DNA of 64,000 nt from Zerene cesonia (taxonomy: Eukaryota > Arthropoda > Insecta > Lepidoptera > Pieridae). Positions within the stretch are counted from its first letter, which is position 1; each line of letters begins with the position of its first letter. The DNA is taken from the NCBI RefSeq assembly GCF_012273895.1, contig NC_052122.1, positions 4,712,001 to 4,776,000 on the forward strand. Reading direction: 5' to 3'. Both the position numbers and the translations under genes were made by a program. This document shows positions 24,477 to 39,900 of this stretch, one piece after another. The notes under the pieces are model-generated. The model was not told where the DNA came from and made no database searches. It worked only from the letters and a program-made list of their open reading frames with translations.

Positions 24477-24528
24477 CATTATTAATATAAATTTTAAACA
24501 TAGTTTCAAACATCAATAATCATTCAAT
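24477..24528 (+). other. fry: furry 5' UTR, downstream part, after a UTR intron
   Basis: A strong acceptor (TTCTTTTTCGTTGCAG ending at 24476) precedes a 52-base AT-rich leader and the tandem ATGATG at 24529. This implies at least one untranslated exon further upstream. Confidence 0.6.
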
Positions 24529-27500
24529 ATGATGACATCCGAAGAATCAGATTGGCTAAGTACTGTTCCATCTGATGGCCATCCAGAAGATGTATCAGGT
24601 TAGTTTATGTTTGTTATCACCCTCCTAACCTTATCTCACACATCTGCCATGTAATTTTAATTATTTGTTTTTGTTTTTGAATGCAAGATTTATGTTTTTC
24701 ATTAGTTTTCATTAGTGTCACCAAGCCTTATGTAGCAATTGTTTGCATTTATTTTTTTATAATAAGCATCTCATTCAGGTGCTGTTATGACAACTGATTA
24801 CTACTTTTTTAAGAAGAAAAGTCAACAAGTTTTCTAATTTCAAAACAGAATTGATGTTAATTATTTACTATAAAGTCTCATCGTTGATACGACTTTAGCG
24901 GCGATCTCAGAAAGCAAAACGACAAACTTGATTGTATTGAGATTATAATGGTATAGGATTCAAGTAGTGGTCAATATTCGAGGTTATGCTTAGTTTGAAT
25001 ATACAATCATATAGCTTCAGGGACAGAAGAGGCGCCGTCGTCTATGGTCTCCAGTGAGGCGGAGTCAGAAGGCAGCGTGCTATCTGAACACCGGCATGAC
25101 GTAGTGGACGGTCACGCACCGAACAGCGATACGAGCTCTGAATTGGGCCCGCACTCGCAGGATAAAACATTGGCGCCGTCTATTGACATCCGGAACACGG
25201 GCAATAGTATAGCTTCGTATATTTCTAGTAGAGGTGAGTTCTGCGTATGGTATTCTTTTACAGCACCATACAGTTGCAGCGTGGATTAACTTGCTAAGTT
25301 ATAACTAATATTTCTAAGGTTAATTTGTTATTCTGGTAAATAATTGTCAGCTACTACTACAAAATTGTGTTGTATTATATTGTAAATATTCTCCCAAACA
25401 ATAACTATTGTCATGGGACCTGAGCAAATAGGAAACTTTCTTTTTCCTGCTATATGTGTGATCATAAAATATAATTAAATACTTATTTACCAGGTTCAAT
25501 GTTACCATGGGGCCAGTACAAGGGGCCGACGTTGGCGCCTCCGGACTCCGACCTGAGGCCGGGCGAGTTCGTCATGAGGCTCCTCTTCACAGAGTTTACA
25601 GTGCAGGCCGAGAGAAAGATGGAGGCTGTTATGTCCGAACCATTGGTACCTTATTTCTAATTATTATTTTTAATTATATATTTCTCATAATTAAAAACAC
25701 ACAAAGGTTAACTTTTTCCACTTTCTTACTGTGTATTAAGGCAAACGTTATCTAAATGAGAAGATTTTAGTTAAATCTTCATAAGTTTTGCTTTATGCAA
25801 AGCAAAGCTTAGAAAGAAGTAATCCTATCTTTCACATGTAAACAAAAATTATTGAAATGTAAAGAATCGTAATTCTTTTATGAGTTTAAAATTTAAACTT
25901 TACCCTTAAATTGATGTCTTGATGCTTTCTAAAGCTATTCATGTGACTTATATAAATGCTTTTTTTCAGGAAAAGCCGCTTAACAAGACATTGCAACGGG
26001 GCGAAGATCCCCAACTGGATCAGATCCTCTCAGCCTTTGGCACGGTCGCTGAGCACTGTCTACCCTCCCTGCTGCGGGCGCTCTTCGGTTGGCTGGAACG
26101 GCAAATGGCTGACTCGCCACAACTGAGCGAACAGGCGAAGAAACCGCAACAAGATCTGAGGAATAAAAGGTATGGTAGTTTGGGAACAACAATTGGTCAT
26201 TTTATTTCTTTTAATTAGTAATCATAAGATAAACGTATTTTAGCTTAGTAATATTAGTTGTGTGTGTATACTTGCTGACACCTTGAATTGACATTAGTAT
26301 ATGAAACATATTATGAACATTCAGACTCATGCATTTATTTAATTAGACATCTTCTAAAAACGCTTTTGAATAGTTTTACCATTTTCCGCTTTGGAAAACA
26401 GTTTCTATAGGAGCAGGCAAGAAACTCTGTAGTTAATCTTTTAATATGAAATCAATTTTAATCTATACTAATTATATAAAGATGAAGAGCTTGTTTGTTT
26501 GAACATACTAATCTCAGGAACTACTCCCGACTGTATTAAAAAAGAATTTCACCGTAGACATACGACATCCTTAAGCTTAAAGCCTTACATGTACCGCGAA
26601 CGGGGCCGGGCGGACCGCTAGTGTTGTTTCACTGACATATTTCACGATATTTCACTACATAGTATAAAACAAAGGCGCATTACGACGTGTGTGTCTCGGT
26701 ATGCTTAGATCTTTGAAATTGCGCAACAGATTTTGATGAGGTTTTCTTTAATAGAGTGAATCAAAAAGATAGAAGATAAGAAGATTCATGTGTATGTGTA
26801 ATAACATGCATTTAGAATAAAAAACTAGTGTTGTACAAAAAAAGAGGTCATGCATGTCCTTGAAGTGAGTTAGAACAGAAGTTAATGCATTGTATTATTT
26901 TCGCATCATTATTTGTTTAATAAATGTAGACAGTTGTTTGTTTATATCTCATTTAATGAGCTGATTGCGCATTTATTGCTTCTTTAATGTTGCTTATATT
27001 TTACTTTAGTTATTGGTAAATATAATGTGTATTATGTTAGAGTTTAATTCTGTGTCATTGAACTTATATATACATATGTGATATAATCTCAGAAGCTGCA
27101 AAAACGGTATTCTTTTTATATATACGTTTACATTACGTTTATTTATTTTGTTTAGCGAAGAAAATATATGCGAGAGATAAATTTACGTTATTTAATTTTA
27201 AATTATTTAAAGTGTGGAATTATTCAATCTCATTGTACTTTTATATTGTGTGACTATAAAAAATTGCATATGAACCACAGGTTCAAATTTTTAACAATTA
27301 TTGACATGGGAATAGTAAAAAGATAGCTAGTCTAGTAATTGTGTGCGCAACTGAGCGATTATTATCTTAATTATAATGTGCTATGAGGTTTATTTTTTAA
27401 TTAATTAACATAGGTATATACGTGTAAAAATATAGGAAAGGTATGCATCACCTTAGAAAGTTAAAATGTCATCATAAATTTTGACTGATTGTCTGTTCTA

Positions 27501-30500
27501 TGTGTATAATCTACACTAAATTATAAAGCTGAAGAGTTTGTTTGTTTGTTTCTTCGCACAAATCTCAGAAACTACTGGTCCGATTTCAAAAATTCTTTCA
27601 CTGTTAGATAGCCCAATTATTGAGAAAGGCTATAAACGTACCACGGGCGAAGCCGGGGCGGACCGCTAGTCCCACATAAAGAAAGAGTGGGGGATGTAAT
27701 GCAAGATATGTGCATATTATACAATTCAAGTGAGACGAGTTATATGCAGCAAATTTTCCTTCTATGAGAGTGTGGAAATCGCTTGTGTCAGTTTATAGAA
27801 GAAAATTCTTGAATGTGCTTTCCTTGAAATTAGTTTTGCAAAGCGAAATATTTTGATTTACCTTGGCGATATTGTTTTTTTTATCACTCTGCGATCAAGC
27901 GAAGTGTATTTTTTTAAGCTTTTCAATTGGTGTCGACTATATTAAAGGTATCTTAAGAAATATTAAGTTTGAAGAACAGTGTCGAGACGGGATTCGAACC
28001 AGACCTCAAGACGTCTGTGGTCGTATTTTCTAACCAAAAAAAGTCAGACCGTGTCTCATTTAAATTAAAATTTGCAGTGGACGCTAAGAAATGTTCATAA
28101 TCATTGTTAGCGTTAATACCTACATAATATGTGAAATAATGCTAATTACACTGTTTATTTTTATTTATGTTATAATCTTTTGCTATGCGAAAATGGAATA
28201 AATGCGAATGTTTATTTATTTGGCTTTGTATTCATATTTCCTTAGTCAATCATATTGACAAGAAGAAAGCGGCCCAATTTGGCTAAAATGTTGTATGTAG
28301 ACAGACAGTATAAATAACGGACATTTATTTGTGTATTGCGTAGTATACCGATGCAATATACATCTGTTTCACTGATCGTATTTACTTACGGATAAGCAAC
28401 CTTCTGTGGCCTGCCACATCTAAAAATTGTTTTAGTCCTCATCAGAAATCGAATTCACTACAATCACTCGAACCCTCGGCTTTATGCTCAGGCGTTAACC
28501 ACTGTACCAAAAGTGCGGTCAATCTGCAAATAAACACACGTAAAATTATGTTTGACTAAAATTAAAATAAATTAGCGTTACTTAAATATTTAATTACATT
28601 TAACATTAAATGTAAATTTTGCATTGCGAACTACATAAAACGTGTTGGTACGTATAAACATGAACAATTCAATAAAAAATACAATGCCATTGTATCAAGT
28701 TTATAATATGAATTTTTTGTTTTTTATTTTTATTTATCTTACGCACTCTGGTGTTGTAATGTGTGATTTCTATTGAACCAATGATAGATTATTTTCTTTT
28801 ATTAAATATGTTATAACTAGCCTTGTGATAGTTTGACTTGTTTTGTATTAGAGCTTGGTATTGATTTCTTGAATCTAATAGTGGGTCTACACTACACAAA
28901 CCTACTCAAACGAGAGAGGACTGTATCCTTTTCCTCACCCTTCCCAGTATATTCCTTTATTCCCGTCGTCAATCCTTTCCTTATCCTCTATCGCTCTTCA
29001 GCGAGCAATGCATTTGCAGCGGCCCTACGTCTGGAAATGAACCACTAGACCGAATTTATTGCCTATGCAAATTTAAGCAGTTTACATGTGAATTTATTTA
29101 ATTACATAAATTTTAACATAAGATGATGGGATATTTGTGTCATATGGAACCGCTATAAGATTTTACTAGTGTCATTCGTCTTTTTACTACTCACAAATAT
29201 TGATCGCAGCTTATACTATATATTATTGTGCTGCTTTTAGAAAATCTGTTTTGAAACCAAAATACATGTTATTTATATATACATGTATGTTTTTAGATTT
29301 CTTTAAAACTAAGACGATTCCATTGATTGCACGGAAGTATTGTATTTTAAGCGCTTTTGTTTCAATAAAAAAAAATCGATTTCACATGGATGTTACTAGT
29401 CTAATAACCTCTCTGTACTATCTATACTTGTATAGAGATAATGAAGCTGAAGAGTTTGTTTTTTTTGGCTTATAACAGACCGATTTCGAAAATGCTTTTA
29501 TCATTGAATGTATACGTAATCTCTGAATGCTACAGGCAGAGTTGCCAGGCATATAGATTTCAATATGTGTTAAAATTATTTAGATGTTGAGTCAAATTTC
29601 ATACATTTGTTTGTTTTTTAATTATTTATTTATTTATTTATTTATTGTTCTATAATAATTGTATTTAGCTGGATTTTTAAAGCTTAAGTTTTATAGACCT
29701 GTATAAATTATTATTAGTTGTAATCAATGGGCTTTAAACATGCAATATTTCAAAAGTATGAAGAATTTAGTTCCTTAACCTGCGTCTATCGCCATACAGA
29801 GGAAAAGACTCCTCACTATACCACGCATAAATATTGCAACATTGCAAGACATTACAGAAATATACGACTGCATAATAAGCAATTGCTTACTCTGTATTAA
29901 TTACTTCCCAGCATCATCTACATAGTGTCAGGCAGTGGTGCTGGCACAGAGCAAGTGGAGAGGAGCTGCGAAGAGCTACACGCGGAGAGAAGAGATCTTG
30001 CAGTGGAGTTCCTATTCTGCTTGGCCCTGATTGAGGTCCTGAAACAGTTGCCTTTCCACCCTGGGCACGAGGACCTCGTGCAGTACATTGAGAATGTCGC
30101 TTTCAAACGCTTCAATTATAAAGAGGGGTGAGTGTTTGATTTTATTACCCTTCCTACTAATCCTACTAATATTATAAATGCGAAATATTTTAAGGATGTG
30201 TGTGTGTTTTAACAAACAGTGAAAGAGTAACCTCTTTCACGCCTTAACTACTGTATCGATTGCAATGAAATTTGGTACGTAGATAGCTGGACAACTGTAA
30301 TAACATATACGCGATATTTATCCCGATATTCCTACGGAATGCGGACTCACGCGGGTTAAACCACGAGGCGCAGCTAGTAAACTATAAATCCTTAACCATA
30401 CCATTACAGTTTCTTCAATAAAGACAAATTCAAGCATCATTACAAAATCCTTATTCAGCATTTCAAAATTAAATAGGATCATATATAAGCCTAGGGTATA

Positions 30501-33500
30501 GTAGTCAAAAATGTATTGTATTAGAACAGTTGCTGCAACAGTGACTTTAATACTTTGTGAATTGAACTCCACTTTTAGTGTAAAAATTTCAACGATACAC
30601 AAAATAATAACTATTCTCATAATGAAATAAACAATTCCTAGCCTACAATCGAACCCGAACGCAGCTAACGTGCACATCATCGCTGATCTATACGCAGAAG
30701 TTATTGGAGTCCTCGCGCAATCGCGTTTCGCCTCTGTGCGCAAACGTTTCACCGCCGAACTTAAGGTAGCTTTTCTATTGGATCTTATTATCTCACTCTA
30801 AAAGTTGTATAGTATCCTATGCTACTAATATTATAAATGCGAAAGTTTGTAAGGATGTGTGTGTGTTTTTTGCTCTTTAACGCAAAAACTACTGAACTGA
30901 TTGCACTGTAATTTGGTACGCAGACAGCTGGACAACTGGAACAACATATAGGCAACTTTTTATTCCGATATTCTTACAGGATAAGGACTTACGCGGGTGA
31001 AACTGCGGGGCGCAGCTAGTATTTTAATATTTGGTTACTTGTTTCACCTCATATTCAGGGACACATTTTTCTCTAGTGCACTTTTAGCATATAAAGCAAT
31101 TGAAATAAATGATCCTTAAATATCCATATGCATTTTTCGGTTATTTATTGAAGATAAATACACTTTTATATTTGAATTTCCAATAATGGCAAGCATCAAA
31201 TACAAACAGAATTATTTTATTTTTATAATTTGTATACTATTCTTTTCTAACAACAGGAACTAAAGAGCCGTGAGCCATCTCCGCACGCCACTCAGTCCAT
31301 TATATCGCTGCTAATGGGAATGAAGTTCTTCCGAGTCAAGATGGTCCCCATAGAGGAGTTCGAGGCCTCCTTCCAGTTCCTCACAGAGTGTGCCCAATAC
31401 TTCCTCGAAGTGAAGGACAAGGATATAAGACACGCTTTGGCAGGACTGTTTGTGGAAATATTGGTGCCTGTGGCTGCGGTGAGTAAAGAAATTTTTGTTG
31501 TAGACCTAATAAGCGCTACAGATATCGTCTCGGTAGGTAGTTACAATCTTGGTCTTACAATGAAGTTACTGATGAAACTTTTGTACTGTTATTGTGAAAA
31601 TAGTTAAAAAGTATTGTCATGAATCTTTTTTTAACAGATTTTAATTCAGTATAATAATCCTATGCCCTAGAAATTTCTTTAAATATCATTTAATATCATA
31701 ATTTACCTATACAGACGGTAAAGAACGAGGTGAACGTGCCGTGCCTCAAGAACTTCGTCGAGATGCTGTACAGCCACACGCTGGACGCGAGCACCAAGTC
31801 GAAGCACCGGCTCGCGCTGTTCCCGCTCGTCACATGCCTGCTCTGCGTCTCGCAGAAGCAGTTCTTCCTGGCCAACTGGCACTGCTTTCTCGCTATGTGT
31901 CTGTCGCATCTGAAGAATAGGGACCCGAAGATGTGTCGAGTCGCGTTGGGTAAGGACTCTTGTCTACAGTGATTTTTTTTTTAAACCAAAAACAAGGTTA
32001 TGTATTATTTCCATAGATAATGTTTTAACGGTTTATCTACTTTTAATCATTGAATAACACTAGAAAATTTTAATGTACATCTTAGTCAAATCAAAGTATT
32101 TTATGTTCAAATAATATTGAAAACCAAAAAAAAGAAAATTACACACTAGCTTTCAGTGGGGACATATGAATTTTATGTTTATATTCATATGTTTATTAAG
32201 AATATAAAATTGTCTACGAATCTACAAATGATAATAAAAATTTACTTTAATTTCAGAATCACTATACCGCTTACTCTGGGTGTACATGATCAGGATAAAA
32301 TGCGAAAGCAATTCCGCGACGCAATCTCGCTTACAGAGCATCGTCAACTCGCTCTTCCCGAAGGGCTCCAAGGGCGTGGTACCACGAGACACACCGCTGA
32401 ATATTTTCGTTAAAATCATACAATTTATAGCGCAAGAGAGACTGGATTTTGCTATGCGCGAAATAGTTTTCGACTTGCTTATGGTGGGGCGGCCTATTAA
32501 GATAATATTAACACCGGAGAGGATGTCGATTGGTCTACGTGCATTTCTCGTAGTGGCCGATAGTCTCCAGCAGAAGGAAGGGGAACCACCCATGCCCAGA
32601 ACATCGGGGACATTACCATCCGGCAATACGCTACGTGTGAAGAAAACTTTCCTGAACAAAATGTTGACGGACGAAACGGCGCAGTCGATTGGAATGAGCG
32701 CATACTTTCCATATGTACGGAGGGTGCTGGTTGAGATATTGAGGGCGTTGGATGCGCACTACGGGAGGCCGTTGATGTTGACTAACACGCAGAATGTGAC
32801 CAAGGAGCAAGAGATTAATACGGGAGAAAGAAAGCCGCGGATTGATTTGTTTAGGACATGTGTTGCTGCTATACCAAGGTGCGTAAAATATTATTACTTT
32901 TGTAATTTTTTGTATGTGTCTTTATCATTTTATGAGGTATTCAATGATCTTTATTTCAAATTAGCTTTTTTATTAATATTTATCTAAATTCAATACACTT
33001 ATAATTATTGATAATACCTATAAGAATTTTAAGTTTAAAAAAAAGGAAAAATCAATATTTATCAAAGCATTTTACTATATCAGGTTAATTCCGGAAGGCA
33101 TGAGTCCAAGTGAGCTGGTGGACCTCCTATGTCGCCTCACTGTTCACATGGATGAAGAACTTCGTGGCCTCTCCTTCCAAAGCCTCCAGACCCTTATAGT
33201 GGACTTCCCGGAGTGGAGACAAGATGTTCTGGCTGGATTCACACAGTTCCTTGCTAAGGAAGTACAGGTATGAGTTGAATAGTTAAATGTAATCTAATGG
33301 GTTCCGATTATTTGATCCAGTTACGTATAACTTTGCTTTACTTAAAATAAAGGTTTTTTTCTTTATTGGAAGGAATTAAATGGATTTCACAAGCTAGACA
33401 AAAGCAACATAAATGCTTCCTTAGGTAACACCCATATGTTTTCATTCCTTAAAATTATTATTATACGTCACTAGCCGTCAGTTCTATCTTCGTCCGTGTA

Positions 33501-36500
33501 ACTTATATAGTCTATTGCATCAGGGATCACATACATAACCAATAAAATAACTATACAATAATACAAACAAAGTGAACGGATTTTTGAAATTGATCCAATT
33601 GATCCATAAGTTCCTAAGATTAGCAACAAACAATCCAACTCTTATATTATTAGTATTTGTATAAACATATTATGAAATATTGCTAATTTTCCCAGGACAC
33701 ATCACCACAACTGGTCGAGAATGGTCTCCGCATGTTGCTGCAACTGATCACCAGTTGGAAGAACGGTGAGCCGGCTTCATCAGCGCCCCCAAAGCTGGAG
33801 CCGTTAGCGTCAGTCATACGAGGTGCGGAGGCTTTGGGTCTGGTGATGCTTTGCCAGTGCAAAGCGTATCCGAGAAGATTGGCTGTTCATATCTTGAGGT
33901 GATTATTATTTTTTTTGTTTGTATCTTGTAAACAACTTACGTACTTGATTTATAATAGACGACACGAAACTGTAGCGCTGAGTGAAGAGTGGAAGGGATA
34001 GGTGCGCATGGATAATATTGTACTCAAATAAGTTATTTTTAACTTCTGCGCAGGATTGACAAGCGCTAAAGAAATTCGCCGCTAATTATAGTATCCGGAA
34101 ACATAAAGCGCGTATTATTTATAATTAATGATTTTACGGATTTTAAACGTGATTTATTCATTAAATAATTTAACTTGATGCTCCACTGTAATCTGTACAG
34201 CGAGCGTGGTCATTGGGAGACTAAGATGTTGCATGTCTTGAAGTTAAAAAGTCTTCAATTCTCAATGTAAAATACTGGCGTAAAATGAAACACGAGAAAA
34301 TAGCGCGTATCGTATCACAGAGAGAGCAAGTGCCTGCTGGAGCGGCTGCAGCTGACCGGCGAGGAGCCAGCGCTGATAGACGCTGCGGACACGCACGTGG
34401 CGCACTTCGCCGAGCGCTGCGCTGGCCTGTTGCCACCCACTGAGAAGCAGGCGCTGCTGGCCGCCGGCCAGCCGGACCTCGTGTGGCTGGTCGAACGGAC
34501 GCACCCCGTCTGGACTGCTGGTGAGTGCGTGTGGTAAAAAGGGTAGGGGTTATCATTCCACTGCTGGTTACTTTGAATATAGGGTGTTGAAGTAAGGAGC
34601 GGGGGTTCATGCCACTATTGGTTATTGTGAATACAGAGTTGCAGCAAGGGGGGGGGATGTGGATAGTGGGATATACTATGTGAATGTGATCTATTCGTTA
34701 GTGCTTGAGGAGTGTAGTTTAGTATTGTGTTGTAGGTAGGTTTTTCAATCATGTGAGGACATATGCTGTGTGGATGCTTGGTAAGTGCTTAGAAAGGTTG
34801 CTCTAAGCAAAATTGTATTGTAAGAGCTAGTGTGAAAAATACATGTGATAATAAGTTAATAGAAAAATATACCATGGCAGAGTGATGTTGATGTAATAAA
34901 TATTTTTTTTTTCGTAGGCCTACAACACGATGAAACCTCGTCCAAAAATAGTTGGAGCGGCAGTTCGACGAACGGCGCTGATCCTTGGGAAGTAAGTACT
35001 TATATATTGGTGTTTTTCTTATTACCTTTTATGAAAAGAGAGGTCGAACCTTTCCTTATATGAACTAACAATTTTACAAGGATTTCGTAAAGCTTCTCTC
35101 TGTATTAAGAAACTTTTCTCCCATTTAGGTGATACTGTTCGGCCTCTTGGAAAAGAACCGGGTACCGGCCAAATGTCCCACCACAGTGCTGCAGGCCTGG
35201 CCCATACTTCACGCCAGGATACACGCCTTGTACACTATTATTGAACCAGCGTATGTATTTTGTACTATATTGCTACGACAAAAGGTTGTGCTTTTTAATT
35301 ATGTAAAAATAAAAATTATCTTCGCCTTGTTATGATGTGAATATTCTTTAAAAAATTTTAAACATATATATGTGGTATGTACATAAATGATGACATTAAA
35401 CTCGAATCATAAATCTTAAATAGTGTATAAGTTCGAATCACAATTCCCTCGAAACAGACCAGTGAACGACAACCGAGCGTCGCTCCTCTCGCGAGGACCG
35501 GCTCTGCCACGCAAACCGGAAAAGGAGAGAGACGGCTACATGCAAGTGTGGAAGTACTATCTCACCATGGCATACCTCGTGGTACCGGCTGTGCCCAGCC
35601 CGGTGGTGAGGTGTGCTAGCCCGGACTTGAGCCTCAGGTATGTATCACGTAGGTGGTGGACACAAAATAAATGACCTGGAACCGAAGACTGATATGTTTC
35701 CATGCGGTTTTGATTTTAAAATGGATTTAGATAATTTTTTAAGGGGGGGGTGAAGGGAGGGTCCCATATTATGATTAAGTTTTTGATAAATATGATAGCT
35801 TGCAGATCATGTAGACTCAAAATTTAATTTTTTTAAGTTTCGAATGAAATCAAATATGTAGTTTTAAGCTTGAATATTAAAGCTGTTCAAATCTGTTATT
35901 CTATCATTGACTTAGTGGAGAATTAAAATGTGAAGGTATAGCTATGATGTGGTGAAAACGCTGTGTATACTGAGGTTAATTACTGTTAATATTGTAATTA
36001 AGTACAATAAAATCCTGACCAATAGTAAAATATGGCACTAGGCTTAAATGCATCAACTACATATAGTGTAGGTTTTAAAATATTTGTTATATATGTAAAA
36101 ATCCAGTGTCATGATGTATGTTCCCAATGAACTCTTCATCAACTCATATAGGATAGTTATTATTTCCATTAATTATCCCAATAATTTATAATCTTAATAT
36201 TTTAAATTATTACTCAGCCACAGCAACCCGTGGCCGGGTATCCTAGTTTGTTATAACTTTATTATTGTAAAATCTGCTCATTATTGCAAAACCATACAAA
36301 ATTATAATTATTAATATCCTGTAGCTACATGTTCTGCAAGTTGATTTCATAAAACTATATAGTTTTTGCATTTAACAAACTATTATTTGTTAACTGTCTA
36401 TTTAATTTATTAATACATTCACAGCGTAACTTGAGTGCCATTGGCGATGCATTATTTGTATTGATCCCTTTTTCTATTCAAATAACTTTTAACCATCTTG

Positions 36501-36942
36501 AACAGTATTTAACCGGCGATATCCAAGTGTTTAACAACAAAATATTAATTTTTTCATAGTGAATGATATTTTAATTTATGTGGATATCGGCATTTAAATA
36601 CATTACTGATAGGTCATAATTTAATTATGAAATGCAAAAACTATTAACTATTATAGATATTATTTAGAAATTGGAATTAAAATATTTGTCTAATATTTTT
36701 TTATAGCAAGATAAAATAGGAATTATGAATAAACATTTATTTTCTATGGTCCAATGGGCGGTCATTTTAAATTAAGAAAGTTTTATGCTTTAGTTCTTTT
36801 TAAAACAACAATAAATTATATTATTTACCAAGTAAATAAGTTTATCAAATCCCGTCATCAAACTTTGCCCTATACTATAAGGAAAACAAAATAATCGTCC
36901 ATTGACCAAATACATAATTATAAGTTATGTTTAATTGACACT

Positions 36943-36985
<43 letters not shown>

Positions 36986-39900
36986 TACACACACACACCT
37001 CACGTACAACACTTTGAAGCTTGTTATACAATATATATGTTTTTGATTGGCAATACGTTATCGTAACGTAGACTTACTTTGCTACGTACTATGAGCATTA
37101 GAAATATTTATGCATAATTTTGATGATAATATTTTATTAATAGAGTTTGTGGTAGATCGTGATTGTGAGAACAAAACAAACACTTAGTATTATGGCGTGT
37201 TCGTGGTTTTGAATAGTTGATTCGCATCAAATTTATTTTGAATATAGTTTATTAGTAAGTAAAATGTAGTTTAAAATTTCAAGCCCATGTATTAGGATCA
37301 TGTAGAATTCAGACGTTAAGAGACTTTTAGTTATTACTTAACTTTAAGTTATTACTGAAGGTATTATGTATAGTTGTTAGAGCACTAATTAAATGGTTTT
37401 GGCAAAAATATGCTCTAGGTTACACAATAACACAATTTCTGTTAACATCTCACAACATTGTCTTGACGAATGAGTTATATTTGAATGGAACGTGACGCCT
37501 GTTTTATCTGTGTAAACGGCACGCATGTGTTTCTCAAACTTATAACACGGAGCCACAAATGGCAACAATTAACTAGCCTGCACATTTATTTACTGTTTGA
37601 ACTGAGATTTTTAGATGACACACCCCAATTTCGTATCCACTTTTTTAATATAAAATACATCGTTTTCATATTTTTTATTGAGATCAATAAAATGGCAATG
37701 TTCGTGTAATGGTGTAGACATATCATCGAGCCATTCGTTACACGTACACTTCTTTTATATTACTCTATCGAAATTCAGGATTAGGGCATAAAATAGGATT
37801 TTTCCACCTTTTCTTTTAGTCTTATACTGTGTATGACGCACGAGAATTATATGAATGTATCATAAATACTAAGCAAGTCCAAAAAAGTATTCTTTAGGAT
37901 GCTACAGAAAATTACATGCAATCTTCCGCTTTATACTACCAACACTGCGGTAAAAGGGGATACACATCACAAACACTCGGAATAGACCACCTCCCCGCTG
38001 ACAATCGCAAACAGCGGTTGTATAACACTGCACCGAGCGTGACTGTGTGACATGGTACCGGATGTTCTGTAGCACGGAGGGCGAGGGCTGGCTCGGCACT
38101 CAGCTGACCTCCTCAACGGAGAGCCTCAACGCGCCGGTCGGTTTCTTCACGCTGCCGTTGAGCTATGCGCGCGCGCACAGGCACCACAAGCGGACGAGGT
38201 GGCCACCGTCGCTCGATATCGTGCACGCACATACGTTCATGTCATTGCGGTTCCATCCGTTCGTGTGGATACGTGAATAAATTGAATAGATACAATCGCC
38301 TTGGACTCAAAATATTTTTTTACGCTGCGTGGGCGATAGAGATTCGTTACAGAAAGGTTAAAAAATATGGACTGTAAAGGGAAAGGATAGATTATCTGCC
38401 ATAGAAAACGCCTCACATAATTATTTTCTGTGTTACTAGTGACATCGTTAAATAGTAAACCGAGTAAGCGAGAGTTTTGGGTAGAATTAGGTCCATTAAT
38501 AAATGTCAGACGAAGTGAGATGGAATCGCCGCTCATAATTTACAATGGCTTGTACGAGTCAATGTAAATGTCATTCACGCATAGACAGTGCACAGCTACA
38601 TCATTGTCGATAACGGGTTGTCATCAGTTAGCTGTGTTGTAACGCTAGCAGGACAAAACCATCAATATATATAACCATTGCGTGTTTGTTTGTTAGTGCT
38701 GGGGATGTGTGAACGCTGTCTTCTAATTGGAATATCATTGCTTTGAAATCGAAAGACGTTGGCGCGCTTTTTCAGTTACGGAAGCACATCGTTTTGAAAT
38801 TCGAATGAAATCTTTCGATTTTGAAACATCTCTAGCATGGATCTCTAGACTCATCCCCGATGTCGCCTCGTTACATAGACATGCACTGTGCATGGGCAGC
38901 ATTCTCTCACGTAGTATGTATGCGTATTTACAGACTATATACATACTCTTCCACATGCTACAATACTACACCTTAGAGGACAAGATCTTACACATTACCA
39001 TTGGAGTTAATTACAATATCTTACTATTATAATATAGTCGATGATTTTGGAACACTAAATTTAAAGGCGCTTATTCTTAAAACCATCGACATTAAAGTAT
39101 AAATACTGATCAGAAGCTGTTCCGAGTTTATTTTGACGTGTGCGTACATTTTATTTTCCCGGATAGCGCCCTCTTCCTCTCTGCGTGCCCGGAGTCGTTT
39201 TGGGGGTAACAATGGGATACATTCTCTTTTACTTTGTCTTGAAGTGAATGTATTCTAGACAAATGAATGTCGTGTGTGAACTTGTCGATTACGAATGTCT
39301 ATCACATTTAGATTTTCCTTCCAAACGCAAATTGTTATTTCTTCCACAAGATTGGGGTCTATATTTGTATTGAACACGTTTTATTATTATCGGTTCTTCA
39401 ATAATGATTTGCGTTTGATCCACTCTTTGTAATGTTATGAAAACGGTAATATGTTGTCGTCGCGGCATGGAGGTTTGTCTTGATTTTTCTTTACTGACCT
39501 AGACCCGGAATCCTCGCATATATTTTTTAGTAAAACCTTGGCCCTATTATGTTTTTAATTGTCAACACTTTATTGAATATCCTCTTAATTGTCTGTTCGG
39601 AATACTCTCGATTCCGCCTGTCATTAAACGCTTCTTTAGTTGATTTCTAGCTTCATGATTGTGCTTCCTAATTAGATCTTATTTGTTGCTTTTTAGACAT
39701 ACATCTATCTACTACCAACAGTTTCACACATAATTCATAGACCCATACATATGCGATGACAATTAGTTAGATAATAATTGTTTTATGTTTTGTTTTGTGT
39801 TCGGTAAGTTTTGTGTTGTATGGAATTAGTATTTGGAATATGGTGTCCTTTTTACGAGTGTGTATCTGTGTGGGTAATTTTATGGTATGGTTTTTAATCG

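Noticed and set aside
32222..32712. Long minus-strand frames opposite the largest furry exon
   Set aside because: Antisense to a clearly conserved furry exon.
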